This document shows, piece after piece, positions 1 through 7,947 of a stretch of 14,397 bases of DNA; positions within the stretch are counted from its first letter, which is position 1, and every line of letters starts with the position of its first letter. The translations under genes were made by a program, and so were the position numbers. Source of the DNA: an uncultured Bacillota bacterium (GTDB lineage Bacteria; Bacillota_I; Bacilli_A; Erysipelotrichales; Erysipelotrichaceae); NCBI GenBank assembly GCA_949287785.1, contig CASEHR010000084.1, positions 1 through 14,397 of the forward strand, read 5' to 3'. The notes beneath the pieces are model-generated. The model did not search any database. It was not told the origin of the DNA and worked only from the letters and a program-made list of their open reading frames with translations.

Positions 1-689
1 TCATCATCCAGGACGATCTCACCATCATTTATAAGGACGATCCGATCGACATGACAGTGCAGGACATCTTCAAGACGATGTTCGATGATGATGACGGTCT
101 TGTCTGTCTTTTTCTGCAGTTCGTCGATCAGCTCGATCGCCGTCTTGCCGGTAGCCGGATCAAGATTGGCCAAAGGCTCATCAAAAAGCAATATATCGAC
201 ATCATCGACCAATACGCCTGCCAGGGCGACTCTTTGTTTCTGACCGCCGGAGAGTTCCATTGGTGAATGCTCGATATAATCTTTCATATCGACAAGCCGG
301 GCTGCTTCATCGACCGCCCGATGCATCTTCTCTAATTCAACATTGTCATTTTCTAAGGCAAAAGCAATGTCTTCGCCGACATTGAGCCCGACAAACTGAC
401 CGTCGGCATCCTGCAAGACAGTACCGATCGTCTTGGAAAGCTCGGCGATCGATAGTTCACGGGTCTCTTTGCCCTTGATCTTGATCGATCCGGTCATCTC
501 CCCGGGATATGTAAAAGGGATCAGTCCGTTGAGGCAATTGCCCAATGTCGATTTGCCGCTGCCGCTCAATCCCACGATCAATACCTTTTCACCTCTATTG
601 ATCGTAAGATTGATGTGTTTAAGTGTCGGATTCTTCTGGGCATCATATCTGAATGTCAGATCTTTGAATTCGATTATCGGTTCCTTCAT
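1..689 (-). CDS. ECF transporter energy-coupling ATPase, N-terminal part (runs off left edge)
   Basis: This is an ABC ATPase that should power vitamin or cofactor uptake by an energy-coupling factor (ECF) transporter at the inner face of the membrane. Visible in the 229 residues present: Walker A GLSGSGKST (about residues 40-48), Q-loop LQDADGQF (92-99), signature LSGGQKQR (146-153), Walker B LLFDEP (167-172), D-loop NLDP and H-loop IIEHR (His204). The ATG at 689 is preceded by AAAGGAGCG at a good distance. It follows a UPF0397-family S component. In that family the partner is usually a long protein with two fused ABC domains (YkoD-like), so the second domain may lie beyond the edge; this cannot be seen here. 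Substrate unknown. The ATPase call is certain; the ECF assignment rests mainly on the neighbour. Confidence 0.9.
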   Translation of the reverse strand, partial: MKEPIIEFKDLTFRYDAQKNPTLKHINLTINRGEKVLIVGLSGSGKSTLGNCLNGLIPFTYPGEMTGSIKIKGKETRELSIAELSKTIGTVLQDADGQFVGLNVGEDIAFALENDNVELEKMHRAVDEAARLVDMKDYIEHSPMELSGGQKQRVALAGVLVDDVDILLFDEPLANLDPATGKTAIELIDELQKKTDKTVIIIEHRLEDVLHCHVDRIVLINDGEIVLDD

Positions 690-708
690 TTCGCTCCTTT
701 CAAAGGGA

Positions 709-736
709 AATAGCGCCCCTTTAAAGGAGCGCTATT
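709..736 (-). promoter_or_regulatory. Intergenic hairpin before the ECF ATPase, possible translational control element
   Basis: The segment folds into an 11-bp stem (arms AATAGCGCTCC and GGGGCGCTATT on the minus strand) with loop TTTAAA. One pair is a G-U wobble in the minus-strand RNA but a C/A mismatch in the plus-strand RNA, so the structure favours the sense transcript. It sits between the S-component stop codon and the ATPase start. The following sequence (TTTCCCTTTG) is a poor U-tract, so it is not a textbook terminator. The 5' arm contains CGCTCCTTT, an exact complement of the ATPase ribosome binding site AAAGGAGCG, which allows an alternative pairing. Confidence 0.55.
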
Positions 737-754
737 ACAAATACTTTTAAAGAA

Positions 755-1321
755 CTATTCTTTATCCAAGCTTCTTGAGCCTGATCTGGTCGCTGCATAA
801 GCTACACACAGAATATAGCCGACAACGACAGCTGACAGAGCATCGACGATAAATGACCATACACCCTGGACAAATACTGTCTCGACCGGTTCGGAAAACA
901 TGACGATGTCAAGGACCGGTGCAATAACGATCCAAGCTAAGGCATGAGCGATAATATTCCACACAAAGAACATGACGCCCGGCTTTTTACCGTGTTCAAG
1001 ATCCAGACCCTTATAGGCAAAACCTGAGATAAGACCGGCAACACCGGAAGCGATGACCCAGCTCCACCAGATACCGCCAAGACCGCCGCCGATAAAGTCA
1101 TTGATCGCATGACCGACAAAGGCGACAAGGAATGCTGATATCGGACCAAACAACGCACCGAAGAAAGTCGCAATACCGTATGCGATCTGGATATTCGTAT
1201 TTGGTGCCGGTGAAGGGATCTTCACGAAATAGAATAATACCAAGAACAATGCTGCGCCCAAAGCTGTCGCAACGATCATTCTGACGCTGAATTCGCCCAA
1301 AAAGCTCTTGTTGTTTTTCAC
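755..1321 (-). CDS. UPF0397-family ECF transporter S component (vitamin-type substrate-binding membrane protein)
   Basis: This 188-residue integral membrane protein should bind the substrate of an ECF transporter. It has hydrophobic helices throughout, among them ATALGAALFLVLFYFV (about 17-32), the region around AYGIATFFGALFGPISAFLVAF (47-68) and a C-terminal helix before AYAATRSGSRSLDKE. The IPSPAPNTNIQIAYG segment, the GHAINDF motif and the YAATR...LDKE tail match what I recall of UPF0397 proteins, which databases often label riboflavin-type ECF substrate-binding proteins; the true ligand is not shown here. The start is GTG at 1321, chosen because GGGAGG lies 7 bases upstream. The ECF ATPase follows 65 bp downstream. 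A T component (EcfT) is not in the window and may follow the ATPase. Confidence 0.88.
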   Translation of the reverse strand: MKNNKSFLGEFSVRMIVATALGAALFLVLFYFVKIPSPAPNTNIQIAYGIATFFGALFGPISAFLVAFVGHAINDFIGGGLGGIWWSWVIASGVAGLISGFAYKGLDLEHGKKPGVMFFVWNIIAHALAWIVIAPVLDIVMFSEPVETVFVQGVWSFIVDALSAVVVGYILCVAYAATRSGSRSLDKE

Positions 1322-1363
1322 AATCTATCCTCCCTTAAAAAACATGTAATACGATAACCCAAA

Positions 1364-1387
1364 ATGAATCAAAAAAATAGTCTTATA
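1364..1387 (-). repeat. Imperfect 24-bp direct repeat, copy nearer the ECF gene
   Basis: This matches the segment at 1413-1436 at 20 of 24 positions in the same orientation. Both begin TATAAGAC and end ATTCAT on the minus strand. The copies are 49 bp apart start to start, in an AT-rich gap between nagA and the ECF S-component gene. This copy contains the TATAAG proposed as a -10 box. Confidence 0.7.
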
Positions 1388-1409
1388 ATAAATGATCAAA
1401 TAGTGTATA
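1382..1409 (-). promoter_or_regulatory. Candidate promoter for the ECF transporter unit
   Basis: On the minus strand TATACA (1409-1404) and TATAAG (1387-1382) are separated by 16 bp in a very AT-rich stretch, about 60 bp upstream of the S-component start. The -35 matches consensus at only 4 of 6 positions, so this is tentative. The gap of 110 bp after nagA, much larger than the gaps inside the other operons, supports a separate transcription start somewhere here. I found no recognisable FMN or TPP riboswitch sequence in it. Confidence 0.35.
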
Positions 1410-1412
1410 ATT

Positions 1413-1436
1413 ATGAATTAGTAAAATCGTCTTATA
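1413..1436 (-). repeat. Imperfect 24-bp direct repeat, copy overlapping the nagA stop codon
   Basis: This is the partner of the repeat at 1364-1387 (20 of 24 identical). It includes the nagA stop codon at 1434-1432, so the repeat extends from the end of the gene into the gap. Its role is unknown; possibilities are a duplicated regulatory site or a local tandem duplication that has decayed. Confidence 0.7.
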
Positions 1437-2580
1437 TACAACGATAGACAAGCTTGCCGCCGACAAAAGTATGATGTAATCCGAAATCATCGTCGATCGT
1501 GATCAGATCGGCTTTTTTATGTTTGGCGATCGAGCCTGACCAATGATCGATACCGAGCAGACATGCCGGATTATAGGAAGCCATCTTGCTCAAAGACACA
1601 AGGTCCGCCCCGGTGAATTCATGCATGTTCCGTAAAGCATCGAGTTGAGATATCGCGCTGCCGGCGATCCGGCCGGTTTCGATGACCCTGACGGTGTTGC
1701 CTTTTTTCTGACACTTCAGATTGGAAAAAGTATATACGCCGTCTTCCATCCCCTTTGCCGGCATCGCATCGGTAATAAGTATGATCCGGTCATCTTTCAA
1801 AACATCATAAGTGACTCTGATGACATCGGGATCGATATGAAAACCATCGACGATAAGTTCAGCATAGCCCCTTTTGTCCAAAAGAGCGCAGGTGACGATA
1901 CCGGGATCGCGGTGTGTATGCTGACTCATAGCATTATATAAGTGCGTATAGCCTACGACCCCTTTATCAAGCGCCTCCTTTGTCATCATGCATGAGCCGG
2001 CAGAGTGACCGATCATGAGTCTGATATCATTCTCTTTGGCAAGATCGATGATATCCGCAAAGTGTTCACGCTCCGGTGCTACCGTCATGACTTTTAAAAG
2101 ACCGCCGGCATGTGCTGCCATCGCATTCAATTCTTCTTGATCAAAATCCCTGAGATATCTTTCATCCATCAGGGCTTTATACTCTTTGGCAAGATAAGGA
2201 CCTTCAGAGTGGATACCTAAAAATCGGGCACCTTCGATGTCCTTTACTTTGACATACTCATCAAATAGATGGCACAGATCTTCATGACTTATGACCGTCA
2301 GACTCGCTAAAAATGCTGTCGTTCCTTCTTTTATCAGACCTTTGGCGACTTTTCTGAGACTGATGTCCGGATCTCTTATAAAATCATAGCCGTATGAGCC
2401 GTGGATATGGATATCGATCATCCCGCTCATCAGATATAAACCGCCAAGATCGATCTTATCAAGACCACCGTGGTATGGTCCATCTTTTACTTCAATGATC
2501 TCATCGCCATCGATTATCACATGGCCCGGATAGATCCCTTTTCGGATATCGACGATCCGCGCATTATCTAATACCTGCAT
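1432..2580 (-). CDS. nagA: N-acetylglucosamine-6-phosphate deacetylase
   Basis: This amidohydrolase-superfamily enzyme removes the acetyl group from GlcNAc-6-phosphate to give glucosamine-6-phosphate, in cytoplasmic amino-sugar catabolism and wall recycling. The 382-residue length is normal. Metal and catalytic residues are visible: HIH (His58, His60), Glu126 in GIHSEGPYL, His192 in GHS, His213 in THLYNAM, and the catalytic Asp271 in TDAM; IVDGFH (243-248) is the family substrate-binding segment. The HxH pair fits the Bacillus-type two-metal variant rather than the E. coli type. The ATG at 2580 is chosen because AAAGAGG lies 6 bases upstream; an in-frame ATG at 2604 has no such support. It overlaps the end of deoC by 17 bp, so the two are probably translationally coupled. 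No nagB is visible nearby. Confidence 0.93.
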   Translation of the reverse strand: MQVLDNARIVDIRKGIYPGHVIIDGDEIIEVKDGPYHGGLDKIDLGGLYLMSGMIDIHIHGSYGYDFIRDPDISLRKVAKGLIKEGTTAFLASLTVISHEDLCHLFDEYVKVKDIEGARFLGIHSEGPYLAKEYKALMDERYLRDFDQEELNAMAAHAGGLLKVMTVAPEREHFADIIDLAKENDIRLMIGHSAGSCMMTKEALDKGVVGYTHLYNAMSQHTHRDPGIVTCALLDKRGYAELIVDGFHIDPDVIRVTYDVLKDDRIILITDAMPAKGMEDGVYTFSNLKCQKKGNTVRVIETGRIAGSAISQLDALRNMHEFTGADLVSLSKMASYNPACLLGIDHWSGSIAKHKKADLITIDDDFGLHHTFVGGKLVYRCI

Positions 2581-3244
2581 CCATAGCCTCTTTGATGATC
2601 TCAAGCATACTGCTGGTACCGATCCGTTCGGCCCCCGCTTTCACAAAAGCTGAATATGCCGCATATGTCCTTATGCCGCCGGCTGCTTTGACCTTTATCC
2701 TGTCGCCTACACACGCCTTCATCAGCCGGACATCTTCCAAAACAGCGCCGCCACCGCCAAAACCGGTACTCGTTTTGATGTAGTCGGGGCGACATCTGAG
2801 TGCGATATCACACATCGCTTTTATCTCATCATGATCCAGATAACAGTTTTCAAAGATGACTTTGGCGATGACATCGTGTTTCTTTGTGATGCCGACGATC
2901 GTCTGCATCTCTTTTTCAAGATAGGCATAATCTTTATCTTTAAGAGCGCCGATATTGATCACATAATCGATCTCATCGGCACCGTTATCGATCGCTTCTT
3001 CTGTTTCGTAGGCTTTGGTCATGATCGTCGTCTGACCTAAAGGAAAGCCGATCGCTGCTCCGACATGCACATCAGTACCCTTCAAAAACTCTTTGCAGCG
3101 TCTGACCTGTAAAGAGTTGACTGCGACCATCGCCGCCTTGTATTGAACCGCTTCTAGGCATAATCTTTCCATATCGCTCTTTGTCGCATAAGCCTTTAAA
3201 AATGTATGATCGATCCGCCTTGCGATATCCCTGATCGTTTCCAT
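2564..3244 (-). CDS. deoC: Deoxyribose-phosphate aldolase
   Basis: This class I aldolase cleaves 2-deoxyribose-5-phosphate to glyceraldehyde-3-phosphate and acetaldehyde in deoxynucleoside catabolism. The 226-residue protein shows the Schiff-base lysine Lys157 in DYIKTSTGF, the second lysine Lys186 in KVKAAGGI and Asp93 in ADEIDYVINIG, all the key family residues. GAAIGFPLG (62-70) is also typical. The ATG at 3244 has AAAGAGG 6-7 bases upstream. A longer reading frame starts at a TTG (3277) inside the preceding hairpin and is rejected. It lies about 40 bp after atpC and overlaps nagA. There is no room for a normal promoter of its own unless that sits inside atpC, so readthrough from the atp operon is possible. 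Confidence 0.94.
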   Translation of the reverse strand: METIRDIARRIDHTFLKAYATKSDMERLCLEAVQYKAAMVAVNSLQVRRCKEFLKGTDVHVGAAIGFPLGQTTIMTKAYETEEAIDNGADEIDYVINIGALKDKDYAYLEKEMQTIVGITKKHDVIAKVIFENCYLDHDEIKAMCDIALRCRPDYIKTSTGFGGGGAVLEDVRLMKACVGDRIKVKAAGGIRTYAAYSAFVKAGAERIGTSSMLEIIKEAMDAGIR

Positions 3245-3260
3245 ATTTACCTCTTTTTTT

Positions 3261-3285
3261 AAAAAGGGCATATTCAATATACCCT
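3261..3285 (-). terminator. Intrinsic terminator or attenuator at the end of the atp operon
   Basis: On the minus strand AGGGTATAT and ATATGCCCT (3285-3265) form a 9-bp stem including one G-U pair, with a 3-base loop, followed by a run of five T. The stem begins within the atpC stop codon. The U-tract is short and is followed by seven A, so termination may be partial, leaving deoC and nagA to be read by readthrough. Confidence 0.65.
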
Positions 3286-3673
3286 AACTATGATAGATGC
3301 TGATCCTGTTCATCGCTCTTTTCAAAGCGATCTCAGCGCGTTTTAGATCACTTGCCGGATCATTGAGATGAGTTTCTGCCCGTTCTTTAGCTCTTTGTGC
3401 CCGCGAGAGATCGATATCGGTCTTGTTTTCGATGGCGTTGCACAAGATCGTGCACTCATTGTCCTTGAAATACAACATCCCGCCCGCTACCGCGTAGATC
3501 TCGCGTTTCTCCTCTTCGATCTCCATCTTGGATATCGTCAGGATGACGACGATCGGCATGTGATTTGGCAAGATGCCCCTTTCACCATCTTCGGAAACGA
3601 CGTTGATGATAGCCGCTTCCGTCTCTTTATATAAGCCAAGCGGTGTCAGGATCTTGACCTTGATCTTATTCAT
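3284..3673 (-). CDS. atpC: ATP synthase F1 epsilon subunit
   Basis: This is the central-stalk epsilon subunit of F1, linking the rotor to gamma and able to inhibit ATP hydrolysis. At 129 residues it has the usual N-terminal beta-sandwich (KVKILTPLGLYKE..., with GERGILPNHMPIV at about 31-43 as the family hallmark) and a C-terminal helical hairpin (about 88-127, rich in Arg, Lys, Glu and Ala). It overlaps the end of atpD by 8 bp, which indicates translational coupling. It is the last atp gene and is followed at once by the hairpin. Confidence 0.95.
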   Translation of the reverse strand: MNKIKVKILTPLGLYKETEAAIINVVSEDGERGILPNHMPIVVILTISKMEIEEEKREIYAVAGGMLYFKDNECTILCNAIENKTDIDLSRAQRAKERAETHLNDPASDLKRAEIALKRAMNRISIYHS

Positions 3674-5063
3674 GACCCAGTTCCTTGGCTTTAGCTACGA
3701 CATCTTCGATCGCCCCACAGAACATGAAAGCCTGCTCCGGCAGATCATCGTATTTGCCTTCCAAAAGCTCTCTGAATGATCTGATCGTCTCTTCAAGCGG
3801 AACATATTTTCCCGCTGTTCCGGAGAATTGTTCAGCGACATTGAAGGGCTGAGAAAGGAAGTTGCGTGCTCTTCTGGCCCGGTTGACCGTCTTTTTATCT
3901 TCTTCGGACAATTCGTCCATACCCAAGATCGCAATGATATCCTGAAGTTCCTTATACCGCTGCAATAAAGCGACGACTTTCTGAGCTACTTCATAGTGCT
4001 CCTCACCGACGATGAGCGGATCCAGGACCCTTGAATTTGACTCAAGCGGATCGACGGCCGGATAGATGCCCAATGCCGCAATACTACGATCAAGGACCGT
4101 TTTGGCATCAAGGTGACTGAAGGCAGTTGCCGGCGCCGGATCAGTAAGATCATCTGCCGGAACATAGATCGCCTGGACCGATGTGATCGAACCGTTTTCC
4201 GTTGAAGTGATCCGCTCTTGCAGCTGACCCATCTCGGTCGCCAATGTCGGCTGATATCCGACCGCACTCGGCATCCGACCGAGCAAAGCTGATACCTCCG
4301 ATCCGGCTTGGGTGAATCTGAAGATATTATCAATAAATAAAAGAACGTCCTGATGATCATGATCCCGGAAATACTCAGCCATCGTAAGACCGGTCAGACC
4401 GACCCGCATCCTGGCGCCCGGTGACTCATTCATCTGTCCGTACACCAAGACCGTCTTATCCAGAACACCGGATTCCTTCATCTCATAGTACATGTCATTA
4501 CCCTCACGCGTCCTTTCACCGACACCGGTGACGACCGAGCGTCCGCCATGTTCCATGGCGATATTGTGGATGAGCTCCTGCATGAGGACAGTCTTACCGA
4601 CACCGGCACCACCGAATAAACCGATCTTGCCGCCTTTTGCATAAGGACATAAAAGATCGATGACCTTGATACCGGTCTCTAAGATCTCACCTGTCGTCTT
4701 CTGTTCGGAGAATTTAGGAGCGTCGCGGTGGATCGGATCGCGTTTTACATCATCCGGGATATCACCCAATCCATCGATCGGTTCACCTAAGACATTGAAC
4801 ATCCGGCCCAGGATCTTTTCACCGACCGGCACTTCGATCGGTCTGCCGGTATCGATGACCCGATCCTTTCTGATCAAGCCGTCTGTTGAAGCCATGGCAA
4901 TACAGCGTACGACATCATCGCCGATGTGCTGGGCTACTTCTAGTGTCAGATCACCGACGCCTTCTCTTTTGACGATCAGTGCGTTTTTGATGTTTGGCAA
5001 TTCATCTTTATCGAAACGGACATCGACGACCGGTCCGATTACTTGTACGACATATCCTTCCAT
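3666..5063 (-). CDS. atpD: ATP synthase F1 beta subunit
   Basis: This is the catalytic nucleotide-binding subunit of F1. It has 465 residues, a full-length protein. The N-terminal barrel starts YVVQVIGPVVDVRF. Walker A is GGAGVGKT (151-158), the catalytic glutamate is Glu183 in GERTREGND, Walker B is VLLFIDNI (240-247), followed by FRFTQAGSEVSALLGRMPS, and the C-terminal domain carries the DELSEED-type sequence as MDELSEEDK. The ATG at 5063 is preceded by AGGAGG, which overlaps the atpG stop codon 15 bp upstream. No damage or odd residues seen. Confidence 0.98.
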   Translation of the reverse strand: MEGYVVQVIGPVVDVRFDKDELPNIKNALIVKREGVGDLTLEVAQHIGDDVVRCIAMASTDGLIRKDRVIDTGRPIEVPVGEKILGRMFNVLGEPIDGLGDIPDDVKRDPIHRDAPKFSEQKTTGEILETGIKVIDLLCPYAKGGKIGLFGGAGVGKTVLMQELIHNIAMEHGGRSVVTGVGERTREGNDMYYEMKESGVLDKTVLVYGQMNESPGARMRVGLTGLTMAEYFRDHDHQDVLLFIDNIFRFTQAGSEVSALLGRMPSAVGYQPTLATEMGQLQERITSTENGSITSVQAIYVPADDLTDPAPATAFSHLDAKTVLDRSIAALGIYPAVDPLESNSRVLDPLIVGEEHYEVAQKVVALLQRYKELQDIIAILGMDELSEEDKKTVNRARRARNFLSQPFNVAEQFSGTAGKYVPLEETIRSFRELLEGKYDDLPEQAFMFCGAIEDVVAKAKELGHE

Positions 5064-5077
5064 TTCCTGTATTCCTC

Positions 5078-5902
5078 CTATAGTGCGTCAGCCCCGCCGA
5101 TGATCTCTGTGATCTCCTGGGTGATCGCCGCCTGTCTTGCCTGGTTATACGCAAGGGTCAATTCTTCTTCCAGTTCATCCGCATTGTCGTTGGCATTCTG
5201 CATCGCCAGCCTTCTTGAAGCCTGTTCCGATATCCTGGTCTCCTCAAGCAGACTGTAGGTAACGCTTTCCGTACTCATGCGGATCAGTTCGTTGAGGACT
5301 GTTTCGCGGTCAGGATCGTAGATGAGTTCCATCTCTTTTCCTTCTTTTCCTTCATACGGCAATACCTGATGGATCGCCGCTTCAAAATTCACGGCACTGT
5401 TGTATTTGGTATAGATAACACATATCTTTCCGACTTCATCACACAAGAAACTATCGATCATCTTATGCATGAAACGTCTGATATCGTCATGACCAGTCAT
5501 CTCGATCGGTCTATAGTCGGTATATCCGATCTCGCTTCTGACAAGGGTCATAAGCTTGCTGCCGACGATGATGACTTTATCACCTTGACGATAGTTCTCT
5601 TTCAATAGTTTGTGGACATTGATATTATAAGCCCCGCATAAGCCAAGATCCGATCCGAAGACCAGCCAATAGGTATTAGGGCTGTTTTTTGCCGCCAGAA
5701 AAGGACTATCGATATCCTTATTTGTGGCCATGATATCGGCGATCATATCCTGTAAGATAGCGGTATATGTCCGGTTCTTCTCCATCAGATTGCGCAGTTT
5801 AGCCAGTTTGGCATTAGCGATGACCTCCATAGCTGAGGTGATCTTCTTAGTCGATCTGATCGATCTGATCCGTTCCTTGATGGCTTTTTTATTGCTGGCC
5901 AT
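5078..5902 (-). CDS. atpG: ATP synthase F1 gamma subunit
   Basis: This is the rotating central shaft of F1. The 274-residue protein has the expected N-terminal helix (KERIRSIRSTKKITSAMEVIANAKL) and the conserved C-terminal helix with SRRLAMQNANDNADEL...YNQARQAAITQEITEI, which together form the coiled coil inside the alpha/beta hexamer. Two ATGs stand in tandem at 5905 and 5902. The second is preferred because AAGGAG is then 6 bases upstream instead of 3. It overlaps the end of atpA by 14 bp. Confidence 0.97.
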   Translation of the reverse strand: MASNKKAIKERIRSIRSTKKITSAMEVIANAKLAKLRNLMEKNRTYTAILQDMIADIMATNKDIDSPFLAAKNSPNTYWLVFGSDLGLCGAYNINVHKLLKENYRQGDKVIIVGSKLMTLVRSEIGYTDYRPIEMTGHDDIRRFMHKMIDSFLCDEVGKICVIYTKYNSAVNFEAAIHQVLPYEGKEGKEMELIYDPDRETVLNELIRMSTESVTYSLLEETRISEQASRRLAMQNANDNADELEEELTLAYNQARQAAITQEITEIIGGADAL

Positions 5903-7421
5903 CATCGGCTCCTTTTATGATAGTCCGCTCTTTAAAGAAGGCATCGAGCGCTCCTTTGAGCTCTTTTTCGATCTCTTCATTCAATTCCTTCGCTTCTTCG
6001 ATCTTTTTCAAGACTTCGCTATTTGTCCTGAAATAGCGGTGCATATGCTCTTCGACTTCCTTGACTTTCTCAAGCGCGATATCCTTAAAGTAATCATGTT
6101 CGACAGCGTAGATGCTGATGACTTCAAGACCCATTGATAACGGATCATACTGAGCCTGTTTCAGGATCTCTCTGATCCGGCTGCCGCGATCGATCGTCCT
6201 TCTGGTGACCGGATCAAGATCGCTGCCAAACTGAGTAAAGGCCAGAAGTTCATCGTATTGGGCCAATTCCAGTTTAAGGCTCTTTGCGACCTGCTTCATC
6301 GCTTTGAACTGAGCATTGCTGCCGACCCGCGATACCGAAAGGCCGACATCGACTGCCGGTCTGAAACCGCTGTTGAAAAGTTCGGTCTGCAAGAAGATCT
6401 GACCGTCGGTGATCGATATGACATTGGTCGGAATATAAGCCGAGATATCACCGGCCTGCGTCTCAATGATCGGCAAAGCCGTGATCGAACCGCCGCCCAG
6501 CTGATCATTCAGCTTGCAAGCGCGTTCCAATAACCGGGAATGAAGATAGAAGACATCACCGGGATATGCTTCCCTTCCGGGTGGCCTTCTTAACAGTAAA
6601 GACATCGTCCGGTAAGCGACCGCATGCTTTGAAAGATCATCATAGATGATCAGGACGTGTTTACCATCTTCCATCCATTCTTCAGCGATCGCACAAGCAC
6701 TGTAAGGCGCGATATACTGCATCGGCGCTGATTCACTGGCACTGGCCATGACGACAGTCGTATACGCCATCGCTCCGTTGGCCTTCAGTTTTTCAACGAT
6801 CGAGGCAACGGTCGATGCCTTTTGTCCGATAGCTACATAGATACATCTGACATCGGTATCTTTCTGATTGATGATGGCATCGACTGCCAGCGCCGTTTTA
6901 CCGGTCTGCCGGTCACCGATGATCAGTTCCCTCTGACCACGACCGATCGGAAACATCGAATCGATCGTCTTGATACCGGTCATGAGCGGTTCATGAACAC
7001 TGCGGCGAGCCATGACGCCCGGCGCTACTCTTTCGATCGGTCTTTTCTTATCGGAAACGATAACGCCAAGATCATCGATCGGGCGACCTAATGCGTCGAT
7101 GACCCGACCCATCATCATATCGCCGACCGGAACTTCAACGATCTCTTTCGTCCTTCTTACCGTCTGCCCTTCCTTTATTCCGCCGTCACCTCCTAAAATG
7201 ACGACACCAACCAGCTCTTCTTCCAGATTCAGGATCATCCCTCTTGTATCATCCTCAAAGACGACGACTTCGCTGGCCATCGCATTGTCAAGACCCGATA
7301 TGAGGGCGATGCCATCACCGACGGTCATGACTGTACCGACATCATCGGTGACGATCTTATCTTCATAGTGTTTGATCTTTTCCTTCAATAATGTACTGAT
7401 CTCATCTTTACGCAGCGTCAT
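5889..7421 (-). CDS. atpA: ATP synthase F1 alpha subunit
   Basis: This is the non-catalytic nucleotide-binding subunit of F1, 510 residues. The P-loop GDRQTGKT (169-176), Walker B LIIYDDL (257-263), the PGREAYPGD motif (281-289) and the arginine finger Arg365 in VGLSVSRVG are all present. After the finger the sequence reads GSNAQ where most alphas have GGAAQ or GGSAQ, a mild family deviation. The ATG at 7421 lies 4 bp after the atpH stop. Its Shine-Dalgarno match is weak (GAAGG directly adjacent, GGTG further up), so coupling to atpH translation is likely. The tail ends DDGQQ. Confidence 0.98.
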   Translation of the reverse strand: MTLRKDEISTLLKEKIKHYEDKIVTDDVGTVMTVGDGIALISGLDNAMASEVVVFEDDTRGMILNLEEELVGVVILGGDGGIKEGQTVRRTKEIVEVPVGDMMMGRVIDALGRPIDDLGVIVSDKKRPIERVAPGVMARRSVHEPLMTGIKTIDSMFPIGRGQRELIIGDRQTGKTALAVDAIINQKDTDVRCIYVAIGQKASTVASIVEKLKANGAMAYTTVVMASASESAPMQYIAPYSACAIAEEWMEDGKHVLIIYDDLSKHAVAYRTMSLLLRRPPGREAYPGDVFYLHSRLLERACKLNDQLGGGSITALPIIETQAGDISAYIPTNVISITDGQIFLQTELFNSGFRPAVDVGLSVSRVGSNAQFKAMKQVAKSLKLELAQYDELLAFTQFGSDLDPVTRRTIDRGSRIREILKQAQYDPLSMGLEVISIYAVEHDYFKDIALEKVKEVEEHMHRYFRTNSEVLKKIEEAKELNEEIEKELKGALDAFFKERTIIKGADDGQQ

Positions 7422-7425
7422 ACCT

Positions 7426-7947
7426 TCACCAACTTTCTAAAAGGGTCCGTCTCAGATCCTTTATCTTCTTTTGCATACTGACATCGATGACCTTATCATC
7501 GATGATCACTTTGATACCTGATAATAAACGCTCATCGATCTCTTCACATAAAACGACTTCGCTTGCAAGCTTACGCTTTAGGGAATTGATGAGCTTCTGT
7601 TTCAGATCATCGTCGATCTTTCGTGCCGTGATGATCCTGACTTCTTTGATGTGCTTGTGTTCAAGATACAGATGCCTGAAACAAGCCAATATACCTTTGA
7701 TACTGCCGATGCGTCCCTTATCGATGACGAGCTTGATGAAGTTTCTGAGTATGCCCTCATCAGTGATCATATCGACCAATTCCTTCTTCTCTTCCTTTTC
7801 GATCTTCGGCGCTTTTAAAAAACGCATGAAGGCATCATCGAAAAGCGGGGTTATCCTTTCGACCTCGTCTTTGATCTTTTCGGTCTTTCCCTCTTCGATC
7901 GCAACATCCAGAAGGACATTTGCCCACATCTCACTTATCTGATCCAT
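7426..7947 (-). CDS. atpH: ATP synthase F1 delta subunit
   Basis: This is the peripheral-stalk protein that joins the b subunit to the top of F1. It has 173 residues. The N-terminal helical domain begins DQISEMWANVLLDVAIEEGK, and the C-terminal part shows the family pattern of SLKRKLASEVVLCEEIDERLLSGIKV followed by IDDKVIDVSMQKKIKDLRRTL. An ATG at 7947 with GAGG 9 bases upstream is preferred over an in-frame TTG at 7953, which lies too close to the GAGG. It overlaps the end of atpF by 17 bp. Confidence 0.94.
   Translation of the reverse strand: MDQISEMWANVLLDVAIEEGKTEKIKDEVERITPLFDDAFMRFLKAPKIEKEEKKELVDMITDEGILRNFIKLVIDKGRIGSIKGILACFRHLYLEHKHIKEVRIITARKIDDDLKQKLINSLKRKLASEVVLCEEIDERLLSGIKVIIDDKVIDVSMQKKIKDLRRTLLESW

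Noticed and set aside
433..750. A 105-codon plus-strand frame opposite the ECF ATPase
   Set aside because: It runs antisense through the Walker A region of a clear ABC ATPase gene and has no RBS or recognisable protein features.
1322..1431. A riboswitch (FMN or TPP) controlling the ECF transporter
   Set aside because: The gap is only 110 bp, very AT-rich, and I find none of the conserved purine-rich core segments of these riboswitches.
3245..3277. A longer deoC starting at TTG 3277
   Set aside because: This start lies inside the atp hairpin without an RBS, whereas ATG 3244 has AAAGAGG at good spacing and begins where the aldolase family does.
3986..4360. A 124-codon open frame within atpD, with similar long frames in atpF, atpA and on the opposite strand
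   Set aside because: These are shadow frames of conserved ATP synthase genes, with no ribosome binding site and low-complexity Arg/Ser-rich translations.
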